From UBA4582 sp047630175 (GTDB lineage Bacteria > Pseudomonadota > Gammaproteobacteria > Pseudomonadales > Azotimanducaceae): a stretch of 5,237 bases of DNA. Both the position numbers and the translations under genes were made by a program. How positions within the stretch are numbered: position 1 is the first letter of the stretch; every line of letters starts with the position of its first letter. Positions 1 through 5,237 of the stretch are shown here, one piece after another. The stretch lies in contig JBLHVI010000141.1 in assembly GCA_047630175.1 (NCBI GenBank), forward strand, positions 1 to 5,237. The letters run 5' to 3'. The notes below the pieces were generated by a model that was given only the letters and a program-made list of their open reading frames with translations, did not search any database and was not told the DNA's origin.

Positions 1-2
1 CC

Positions 3-794
3 GAGGGCACGTTAGGCGTGATTACTGAGGTTCAGTTGCGCTGCTTTGGTCTGCCAGAAGCGCATGCTGTCGGCGTATGTTCGTTTCCCGGCGTTAAGGC
101 CGCCGTGCAAACTGTGATTGAAGTGATACAGTATGGCATCCCAGTAGCTCGGGTGGAGCTTCTGGATAGCCTGCAGATGCGCGCTATCAATGCCTATTCA
201 AAACTCGCCTACGCCGAGCACCCAACCTTGTTCTTTGAGTTTCACGGCACCGACGCCAGTGTTGTTGAACAAAGTCAGCGGGTTGCTGAGCTTGTACAAA
301 GTAATGGCGGCTCAGACTTCCAGTGGGCGGTAGACCAAGAGACCCAAAATCAAATCTGGCAGGCTAGACACGATGCTTATTACGCGGCACGCGCGTTGCG
401 CCCTGGCACGAGTGGTTGGCCAACTGACGTCTGCGTTCCTATCTCACGCCTTGCAGACTGTATTGTTGAGACACAGGCAGACCTACAGGAATTTGACCTT
501 CTGGCACCCATCGTCGGGCATGTCGGTGATGGCAATTTTCACGTATTGTTGCTCGTAGACGAAAACTCACCCGACGAGTTGGCGGTCGCCCAACAGGTGA
601 ACGATCGTTTAATCAAACGCGCCCTTAGGATGGCGGGCACCAGCACGGGTGAACACGGCATAGGCTATGGCAAGCTGCCTTACATGCAGCTTGAGCATGG
701 GGCGGCGCTGGGCGTGATGGCACTGATAAAGAAAGCACTGGATCCCCTCAATATAATGAATCCGGGAAAAGTCATCCCGGATACTCACGCGTAA
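3..794 (+). CDS. dld: D-lactate dehydrogenase (cytochrome), FAD-linked oxidase, C-terminal part
   Basis: Partial gene: the frame is open to the left edge, and the first residues (EGTLGVITE) are the conserved end of the FAD-binding PCMH domain, so the true start lies upstream. The roughly 263 residues visible form the FAD-oxidase C-terminal domain. Landmarks are TDVCVPISRL (about nt 423-452), the metal/substrate-site signature HVGDGNFH (519-542), GTSTGEHGIG (636-665) and the terminal LDPLNIMNPGK. The TDVCVPIS stretch and overall order match the mitochondrial/bacterial LDHD family more closely than the glycolate oxidase subunit GlcD. The family oxidises D-lactate (or related D-2-hydroxyacids) to pyruvate, passing electrons through FAD to cytochrome c or the quinone pool at the inner membrane. 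The frame is intact through TAA at 792-794. No partner subunit gene is visible downstream, which fits a single-chain enzyme. The exact 2-hydroxyacid substrate cannot be decided from sequence; a GlcD-like role is the main alternative. Confidence 0.9.
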   Translation, partial: EGTLGVITEVQLRCFGLPEAHAVGVCSFPGVKAAVQTVIEVIQYGIPVARVELLDSLQMRAINAYSKLAYAEHPTLFFEFHGTDASVVEQSQRVAELVQSNGGSDFQWAVDQETQNQIWQARHDAYYAARALRPGTSGWPTDVCVPISRLADCIVETQADLQEFDLLAPIVGHVGDGNFHVLLLVDENSPDELAVAQQVNDRLIKRALRMAGTSTGEHGIGYGKLPYMQLEHGAALGVMALIKKALDPLNIMNPGKVIPDTHA

Positions 795-814
795 AGGGTT
801 CAAACCGTGCGTTA

Positions 815-842
815 TTGACGCGCCTCGGCAAATCGATAGACT
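815..842 (+). promoter_or_regulatory. Possible sigma70-type promoter for the channel-like gene
   Basis: TTGACG (815-820, five of six matches to the -35 consensus) is followed after 16 bases by TAGACT (837-842, four of six matches to -10). Transcription would start near 849 and give a leader of about 70 bases. The match is weak and the -35 overlaps a small hairpin, so this is only a candidate. Confidence 0.25.
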
Positions 843-877
843 GCGGTCAAACAGTTATCTTTAAATCGTAAAAGATT

Positions 878-896
878 GATCATGACAAACGTGATC
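878..896. promoter_or_regulatory. Imperfect palindrome GATCA-N9-TGATC upstream of the channel-like gene
   Basis: GATCA at 878-882 and TGATC at 892-896 are exact reverse complements, and one more symmetric pair (G884/C890) lies inside. The dyad ends 21 bases before the ATG and would lie in the leader, where an operator or a leader hairpin could sit. Five-base arms can arise by chance, and no regulator family is recognised. Confidence 0.2.
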
Positions 897-906
897 CTTA
901 ACCGTT

Positions 907-912
907 AGGAAG
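907..912 (+). promoter_or_regulatory. Ribosome binding site of the channel-like gene
   Basis: AGGAAG ends five bases before ATG 918. It supports this start, which also places the first hydrophobic segment immediately after a short basic N-terminus (MKQR). Confidence 0.75.
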
Positions 913-917
913 ATCTA

Positions 918-3260
918 ATGAAGCAGCGTCTAATTGCCTCTGTTATCGTTGCACTACTCATTGCCCTAGGTATGTGGGGTCAGCACTCCATCGCGGCAGA
1001 CAATTTAACACAGCACCTCGCCACATCGTTCTATCAAGTATTAATGCTGTTTTTCTTTAATGGTGAATGGACCCTCGATCTGGCACCGTTGCCTTGGCAA
1101 ATCGAACTGGTCCGTTTTGTAGCGCCGCTGGCAGCAATCACGTCGATTATTTTAGTATTTGCCTCCAACACACAAGTCTCTATCAGCAATTGGTTTGTGC
1201 GTTACTACCGCCAACACACAGTGGTTGTTGGGCTTGGCGACAAGAGTTGGCAGTTCCTACGAACCTGTAATCAAGATAGACAGATCATCGTGATAGAGAT
1301 CAATCCTGAAAACCTGCTGATCCACCGTGCGCGTGCACAAGGTATTAGAGTAATAATTGGTGACGTATTCGAAGAACAAATGTTTGCACGGGTAAACTTA
1401 ACCGAAGCAGCAGAGTTGATTGCGTTCACCGGAAACGATGGCACCAACGTCGAATTAGCGATCAAGGCTCGCACGCAAGTACAAACAAAAGGCAACAGGG
1501 AGACGCATCTAAAAATTCATATCCATCTCAATGAAATTGGTCTTGCCCACCAACTCGAGAGCTACCCGAAATTTTTCGCCGACTACTCCATCACAGAAAT
1601 TGCATTTTTTAGTGTCTACGATCTTAGTGCACGGTTGTTGTTACGCGATTATCCACCAGAGGTGTTCGCCGATGTCGCCAATCAAGATCACGTGCATCTG
1701 GCCATATACGGGTTTGGGCGACTAGCGGAGAAACTCGTTATTGAAGCAGCCCTGATGTGTCAATACGCCAACGGCGGACGTTTACAGTTCACAATCTTCG
1801 ATAGTCATGTTGACGCGAAGAAATTTAAATTCGATGCTGAGTATCCTTATCTCGCCAAAATTTGTGATTACACCTTCATCCAGCAAACGGCCATTGGTCC
1901 GCATGTTTTTGCCGGTGATGTTGCTGAGATCTTACCGTCAATCACGCAACATATAATTTGTACCGAATCCGACGAAGAAAGCCTCAGTATTGCCCTAATG
2001 CTACGCAGCGCTTTACTTGAAAAACGCGCCAGTAATGCCCCCATACTACTTCGCATGCAACGTTCTAGCGGGCTAGCGCAGTTGTTAGAGTCCGGCCCCG
2101 GCGAGCAAGAAATACCTGACGGCTTGTATCCTTTTGGTATGCTGGATCAAGTGTTGCACGTTGAGAATGTACTAACGAGCCAACTAGATCGACTCGCGCG
2201 AGCCATACATCAGATGTACCTTGACGATCAACACGAAGCATCGCTTACAGCCCTCAAGGCAGCTGGCGGGCCGACTTCTGACAACGGCCATAGGGCCATG
2301 CAGGCTTGGGGCGATTTACCTCAGTGGGAACGCAAGCAGAATATGTTAAAAGCGGATCATTGGCCCATCCGCTTGCGCGCTATTCGTTGTGCTACAACCA
2401 CTGACGCTGCTAACGTCCCAGATCTCAACGTCGCAGAGGCTACATTACAAGCCAAGATTGAGCATAATCGCTACGTTAATACAAAATTTTACGCTGGCTG
2501 GGAGTATGGCCAGACACGTATCGAAGAAGCCAAGATCAATCCGTTTTTGTTACCTTGGGATCAGCTCACCAAAGATCAGCAACAACGCGAAGTGCATGAA
2601 GCAGCACTACAGCCGGAGTATTTCGCGAGCCGCTCGTCTGTTCATACACAACGCAAATGTCTAATCGGCGTGACCGGGCATCGCTTTGATACAGACGCAA
2701 GCGGTAATGCGAAGGACGACGCGAGCCTGAAGCAACGAGTTACCGATGCGCTGCTAAAAATCCGCAAAGCAAACCCTGATTGCCAGTTTACAATTTTATC
2801 GCCGCTGGCAGAGGGCGCCGACCGACTGGTGGCCCGGTTAGCGATGGAAGTGTTGCAGGCCAAATTACAAGTACCACTGCCACTACCCTATGATTTGTAT
2901 GTCACTGACTTCTCAAACCGACGTTCCGTCGAAGAGTTCAAGGGGTTAATAGGTCAGGCCGAGTGCTACTATGAGCTGCCCATGAAGTTCGGCAATATCC
3001 GTGAGCTAGCGTCTGGGCAGGGCACGACCAATAACGCCGCAAGAAACCAACAATATGCGCTAGCAGGGGCTTATATCCTGCAGCGGGTTGATTACTTGAT
3101 CGCTATTTACGACGGCAAGCCTGAGAATGGCGTCGGTGGTACAGGTCAGATTGTCCGCTGGTACAACGAGGGCAGGGTGGATCCAGCGTATCAATACGAC
3201 GACCACTACTATTTGCCGCCCCAACGCCACCCGCCGTTAATACTGCACACTAACAAATAG
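918..3260 (+). CDS. Two-TM, RCK/TrkA-N, RyR and SLOG domain protein (putative nucleotide-gated membrane sensor)
   Basis: Complete 780-residue gene, ATG with a good Shine-Dalgarno, ending in TAG. Seen in order: hydrophobic segment about 5-20; a hydrophobic stretch about 38-48 (FYQVLMLFFFNG) where a pore helix would be expected; a second membrane segment about 64-84; a TrkA-N/RCK-like Rossmann domain about 98-235 (GLGDKS 105-110, acidic strand end IVIEINPEN 124-132, IGDV 147-150, TGNDGTN 171-177); a second Rossmann-like module about 257-410 (GFGRLA 265-270, IFDS 293-296); a RyR-type domain about 424-565 (ARAIHQMYL, then IEHNRYV, GWEYG and NPFLLPWDQL); and a SLOG-like nucleotide-binding fold about 578-752 (GVTGHR 584-589, AEGADR 631-636, YDGKP 731-735, GGTGQIV 740-746). 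The layout resembles ligand-gated two-TM channels with cytoplasmic RCK modules, but there is no TVGYG-like potassium filter. RyR and SLOG modules are associated by comparative genomics with nucleotide signalling and conflict systems. I infer an inner-membrane sensor or effector that responds to a nucleotide ligand. Substrate, ion conduction and defence role are unproven. The RCK and SLOG calls are firm, the RyR call is good, and the second Rossmann call is moderate. Confidence 0.82.
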   Translation: MKQRLIASVIVALLIALGMWGQHSIAADNLTQHLATSFYQVLMLFFFNGEWTLDLAPLPWQIELVRFVAPLAAITSIILVFASNTQVSISNWFVRYYRQHTVVVGLGDKSWQFLRTCNQDRQIIVIEINPENLLIHRARAQGIRVIIGDVFEEQMFARVNLTEAAELIAFTGNDGTNVELAIKARTQVQTKGNRETHLKIHIHLNEIGLAHQLESYPKFFADYSITEIAFFSVYDLSARLLLRDYPPEVFADVANQDHVHLAIYGFGRLAEKLVIEAALMCQYANGGRLQFTIFDSHVDAKKFKFDAEYPYLAKICDYTFIQQTAIGPHVFAGDVAEILPSITQHIICTESDEESLSIALMLRSALLEKRASNAPILLRMQRSSGLAQLLESGPGEQEIPDGLYPFGMLDQVLHVENVLTSQLDRLARAIHQMYLDDQHEASLTALKAAGGPTSDNGHRAMQAWGDLPQWERKQNMLKADHWPIRLRAIRCATTTDAANVPDLNVAEATLQAKIEHNRYVNTKFYAGWEYGQTRIEEAKINPFLLPWDQLTKDQQQREVHEAALQPEYFASRSSVHTQRKCLIGVTGHRFDTDASGNAKDDASLKQRVTDALLKIRKANPDCQFTILSPLAEGADRLVARLAMEVLQAKLQVPLPLPYDLYVTDFSNRRSVEEFKGLIGQAECYYELPMKFGNIRELASGQGTTNNAARNQQYALAGAYILQRVDYLIAIYDGKPENGVGGTGQIVRWYNEGRVDPAYQYDDHYYLPPQRHPPLILHTNK

Positions 3261-3270
3261 CGCCGCGCTA
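3258..3270 (+). terminator. Weak stop-codon hairpin, possible terminator of the channel-like gene
   Basis: TAGCGCCGCGCTA is a perfect 13-base inverted repeat whose first three bases are the TAG stop codon. As RNA it can form a five-pair stem with a CCG loop, followed by the moderately T-rich CGTTTATCTT. The stem is short and the T-run is broken, so it is a weak candidate for an intrinsic terminator. Confidence 0.3.
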
Positions 3271-3365
3271 CGTTTATCTTCTGGGCTATTTAGTGTCGCG
3301 GTTGCGAAGAACAGCTGCGCCCAAGCGATCGTCAAACAAAACGTTGCATGATTAGACCGGAAAAT

Positions 3366-3394
3366 TTGAATCGCCTGCCACAACAGGGTAAAAA
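3366..3394 (+). promoter_or_regulatory. Possible sigma70-type promoter for dbpA
   Basis: TTGAAT (3366-3371) and TAAAAA (3389-3394) are spaced by 17 bases, each with four of six consensus matches. Transcription would begin near 3401, leaving a leader of about 60 bases. It is the best-spaced pair I see in the gap, but it is weak. Confidence 0.3.
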
Positions 3395-3446
3395 GAGCGC
3401 CTCGTAAACACTCGACTCAACTTTTGCTTCTTCAGTCTCTCTCAAT

Positions 3447-3453
3447 AAAGGAA
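3447..3453 (+). promoter_or_regulatory. Ribosome binding site that fixes the GTG start of dbpA
   Basis: AAAGGAA ends seven bases before GTG 3461. The GTG gives the N-terminus MSQSAFSTVNLP, which aligns with the start of known DbpA proteins (their AFSTLN segment). The next in-frame ATG lies inside the Q-motif region and would delete conserved residues. Confidence 0.8.
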
Positions 3454-3460
3454 TAACCGC

Positions 3461-4855
3461 GTGAGCCAGTCGGCTTTTTCAACGGTCAATCTGCCTGCAG
3501 ATCTGCTCGCTAATCTCGATTCACTGGGTTACACCAGCATGACCCCTATTCAGTCCCAGAGCCTGCCTTTGATACTCGATGGTCGCGATGTTATCGGCCA
3601 AGCCATGACCGGCTCAGGCAAGACTGCCGCTTTTGGGCTGGGGTTACTCGCCCGATTGGATGCAAGTAAGTTTCGAGTCCAGAGCCTGGTGCTGTGCCCA
3701 ACGCGCGAGTTAGCTGATCAAGTGACCAAGGAAATTAGGCGCCTTGCACGCGGTATTAACAACATCAAGGTTTTAACCTTGTGTGGCGGTACGCCCTTTG
3801 GCCCGCAGGCTGGCTCACTGGAACACGGCGTGCACATTGTTGTAGGTACGCCAGGACGTATCGAAGATCATTTGCGCAAGGGCAAGCTTGATTTATCTGC
3901 GGTTCAAACCTTGGTGCTTGATGAAGCTGATCGCATGCTCGATATGGGTTTTGAGGACGTGTTAGACACCATCGTAAAACAGGTACCTGGAAAACGGCAG
4001 ACCTTACTGTTCAGCGCAACATTCACCCCTGAAATTCAGGCAATTGCCCGCCGCATGATGATTCGCCCAACGACTGTCGAAGTCGCCAGCACGCATAGTC
4101 AGGATACTATCGCCCAATATTTTTACCGGGTAGAAGACAACCGCCGTAGCGAGGCTTTGAGGCTGGCACTACTGCAGTATTTCCCTGAGTCGACGCTCGT
4201 GTTTTGCAACACTAAGATAGAGACCCAACACGTCGCCGATGAACTGGCGGCCCATGGTTTTTCAGCCGTTGCCCTGCATGGCGACCTTGAGCAGCGGCAG
4301 CGTGACCAGATACTCGTCAGGTTTGCCAATAAGAGTGTATCGATTTTGGTAGCAACAGACGTCGCTGCGCGAGGTCTGGATATTGAGGCCTTAGATGCAG
4401 TGATGAACTATCGCATTGCCCAGGACCCGCAAGTACACGTACATCGCATTGGTCGCACCGGGCGAGCAGGCAGTCGAGGCATCGCTGTGACACTGTTCAG
4501 TGAGCGCGACGAGCACAAACTGGCACAAATAGTCAGTGGTGTAGATTGGCCAGCCGCCGAGCAGATATTGCCGGGCCAAGCACTATTAGAGAATGCGGCC
4601 ATGCGTCCAAACATGGTGTGCCTGCAGATTGACGGAGGACGTAAACAAAAGTTACGTCCCGGTGACATTCTTGGCGCCCTGACGGGCACTGAAGGTAGTC
4701 CTGGCATAGCCGGCAGCGCAGTCGGCAAGATTCACCTGTTTGATCAGAGCGCTTACGTCGCCGTACATCGTGACGCCGCGCGCGCAGCCTTGCAGAAACT
4801 TAAAGACGGCAAGCTCAAGGGACGCACGTTCAAGGTACGCATCATACGCGGCTAA
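3461..4855 (+). CDS. dbpA: ATP-dependent RNA helicase DbpA (DEAD-box)
   Basis: Complete 464-residue protein, close to the length of E. coli DbpA (457). All helicase-core motifs are present: Q motif (F6 to Q31), motif I AMTGSGKT (48-55), Ia PTRELA (80-85), GG (109-110), Ib TPGR (130-133), II DEAD (154-157), III SAT (185-187), IV LVFCN (246-250), V ATDVAARGLD (298-307) and VI HRIGRTGR (328-335). The C-terminal DbpA RNA-binding domain (about 384-462, including IDGGRKQKLRPGDILGALTG) is what separates it from RhlE, SrmB and DeaD. In the studied family this domain binds hairpin 92 of 23S rRNA, stimulating ATPase activity and late assembly of the large ribosomal subunit in the cytoplasm. The start is GTG with a strong ribosome binding site. 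No catalytic residue is missing and the frame is clean. The neighbours give no functional link; the gene looks monocistronic. Confidence 0.97.
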   Translation: MSQSAFSTVNLPADLLANLDSLGYTSMTPIQSQSLPLILDGRDVIGQAMTGSGKTAAFGLGLLARLDASKFRVQSLVLCPTRELADQVTKEIRRLARGINNIKVLTLCGGTPFGPQAGSLEHGVHIVVGTPGRIEDHLRKGKLDLSAVQTLVLDEADRMLDMGFEDVLDTIVKQVPGKRQTLLFSATFTPEIQAIARRMMIRPTTVEVASTHSQDTIAQYFYRVEDNRRSEALRLALLQYFPESTLVFCNTKIETQHVADELAAHGFSAVALHGDLEQRQRDQILVRFANKSVSILVATDVAARGLDIEALDAVMNYRIAQDPQVHVHRIGRTGRAGSRGIAVTLFSERDEHKLAQIVSGVDWPAAEQILPGQALLENAAMRPNMVCLQIDGGRKQKLRPGDILGALTGTEGSPGIAGSAVGKIHLFDQSAYVAVHRDAARAALQKLKDGKLKGRTFKVRIIRG

Positions 4856-4861
4856 CCGCGT
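4846..4861 (+). repeat. Hairpin enclosing the dbpA stop codon
   Basis: ACGCGG (4846-4851) and CCGCGT (4856-4861) are perfect reverse complements around a CTAA loop, so the TAA stop (4853-4855) sits in the loop. No T-run follows, so it is not a standard intrinsic terminator. It may stabilise the mRNA 3' end, or be coincidence. Confidence 0.4.
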
Positions 4862-4971
4862 CAGCAGACGTCTCAACGGGCCGCAGCTGAGCACATTTAT
4901 TGCATTTATGGTCCCTGAGCCATCGACCTATGGTAACGTTTCGCAAAGATTTTTGATGAAGGACAATCTTC
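4856..4971. other. Intergenic region between dbpA and trxC
   Basis: This 116-base gap has no gene of its own. It contains the right arm of the dbpA stop-codon hairpin, an eight-base palindrome AGACGTCT at 4866-4873 and the trxC ribosome binding site. I see no well-matched promoter pair. Confidence 0.5.
4959..4963 (+). promoter_or_regulatory. Ribosome binding site that fixes the GTG start of trxC
   Basis: AAGGA ends eight bases before GTG 4972. The nearby ATG at 4956 is in a different frame and overlaps this site, so the GTG is the appropriate start. It also gives an N-terminus matching TrxC just before its first zinc-ribbon cysteine pair. Confidence 0.7.
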
Positions 4972-5237
4972 GTGCCTATCGCCATTGTTTGCCCTCAGTG
5001 TTTTGTCACCAACCGTGTACCGGATGCCCGCCTGACAGATGCACCGACCTGTGGTAAATGTCGCCAAGCCCTATTTCAAGCCTCGCCCGTCAGTGTCAAT
5101 ATGACGCAGTTTCAGAAAATGGTTGCTTATAATGACATACCCGTCATCGTTGATTTCTGGGCTCAATGGTGCGGTCCATGCAAAATGTTTGCGCCGGTTT
5201 ACTCCGAGGCGGCACAGACCCTTGAACCAAAATTCCG
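4972..5237 (+). CDS. trxC: Thioredoxin 2 (TrxC), N-terminal part
   Basis: Partial gene: the frame opens at GTG 4972 and runs off the right edge after 88 codons plus two bases, compared with 139 residues in E. coli TrxC. The N-terminal zinc ribbon is complete, with CPQC at 7-10 and CGKC at 27-30, the feature that separates TrxC from TrxA. The thioredoxin fold follows, with VIVDFWAQWCGPCK (about 58-71) containing the redox-active CGPC (67-70). Known TrxC proteins are cytoplasmic disulfide reductases reduced by thioredoxin reductase, and the zinc site tunes their redox behaviour. In E. coli the gene is induced by OxyR under peroxide stress; I cannot identify an OxyR site here. The cis-proline and the rest of the fold lie outside the window, so integrity of the 3' part is not known. 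Confidence 0.94.
   Translation, partial: MPIAIVCPQCFVTNRVPDARLTDAPTCGKCRQALFQASPVSVNMTQFQKMVAYNDIPVIVDFWAQWCGPCKMFAPVYSEAAQTLEPKF

Larger units (their letters stand above)
795..917. other. Intergenic region between dld and the channel-like gene
   Basis: This 123-base gap has no credible gene. It holds a six-pair hairpin-forming repeat (GTGCGT 807-812 / ACGCGC 818-823, one G-U pair) without a following T-run, a weak promoter-like pair, a GATCA/TGATC dyad at 878-896 and the ribosome binding site of the next gene. The size and content suggest that the downstream gene has its own promoter. Confidence 0.6.
3261..3460. other. Intergenic region between the channel-like gene and dbpA
   Basis: This 200-base gap has no credible coding frame and no recognisable RNA gene. 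It contains the tail of the stop-codon palindrome, a promoter-like pair at 3366-3394 and the dbpA ribosome binding site. Its size points to separate transcription of dbpA. Confidence 0.55.

Noticed and set aside
807..823. Intrinsic terminator of dld
   Set aside because: A six-pair stem with a five-base loop is possible, but it has one G-U pair and no T-run follows.
876..889. Possible FNR/Anr box (TTGAT-N4-ACAAA)
   Set aside because: Only the left half-site matches the consensus; the right half has three of five bases, which is not enough to call.
918..1001. Cleavable signal peptide at the N-terminus of the 780-residue protein (hydrophobic core followed by SIAA-DN)
   Set aside because: The SIAA-DN junction looks like a cleavage site, but the second membrane segment and cytoplasmic-type Rossmann, RyR and SLOG domains fit a two-TM anchor better. 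A signal-peptide predictor on homologues would settle it.
918..3260. CBASS or similar cyclic-nucleotide defence operon
   Set aside because: SLOG and RyR modules bring such systems to mind, but no CD-NTase, Cap-type accessory gene or other partner lies in the window; the neighbours are dld, dbpA and trxC.
4408..4728. 106-codon minus-strand frame inside dbpA
   Set aside because: It lies wholly antisense to the conserved dbpA coding sequence and has a low-complexity Arg/Pro/Ser/Cys composition typical of a shadow frame.
4740..5057. 105-codon plus-strand frame overlapping the end of dbpA and the start of trxC
   Set aside because: It overlaps two strongly recognised genes in another frame. Its product has no recognisable motif, and its internal ATG at 4956 merely overlaps the trxC ribosome binding site.

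Overview
The window is a co-directional (+ strand) stretch of bacterial chromosome with roughly even base composition. It suggests a gammaproteobacterium. The DEAD-box gene is a close match to the proteobacterial DbpA type, and it is followed by a TrxC-type thioredoxin with an N-terminal zinc ribbon. Species cannot be named from this sequence; an environmental or marine gammaproteobacterium is only a guess. No tRNA, rRNA, CRISPR array, insertion sequence or integrase is visible.

Layout: (1) 3-794, the C-terminal part of an FAD-linked D-lactate dehydrogenase (cytochrome type), cut by the left edge. (2) 918-3260, a complete 780-residue membrane-anchored protein combining two hydrophobic segments, a TrkA-N/RCK-like Rossmann domain, a second Rossmann/RCK-like module, a prokaryotic RyR (ryanodine-receptor repeat) domain and a C-terminal SLOG-like nucleotide-binding domain. 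(3) 3461-4855, dbpA, a complete ATP-dependent RNA helicase acting on 23S rRNA in 50S assembly. (4) 4972 to the right edge, the N-terminal part of trxC (thioredoxin 2).

The genes are separated by 123, 200 and 116 bases, so they are probably separate transcription units rather than one operon. Genes 1, 3 and 4 are ordinary housekeeping genes with no obvious shared pathway. The 780-residue protein is the item of interest. It has the layout of a two-transmembrane ligand-gated channel but no recognisable potassium selectivity filter. Its cytoplasmic part is a chain of putative nucleotide-binding or sensor modules. SLOG and RyR modules have been linked by comparative genomics to nucleotide-centred signalling and conflict systems. 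Here the protein stands alone, with no nucleotide synthetase or other effector beside it in the window. Its activity and any defence role are inference.

Non-coding DNA is limited to the three gaps. They hold good ribosome binding sites, weak promoter-like sequences, and small inverted repeats, two of which include stop codons.
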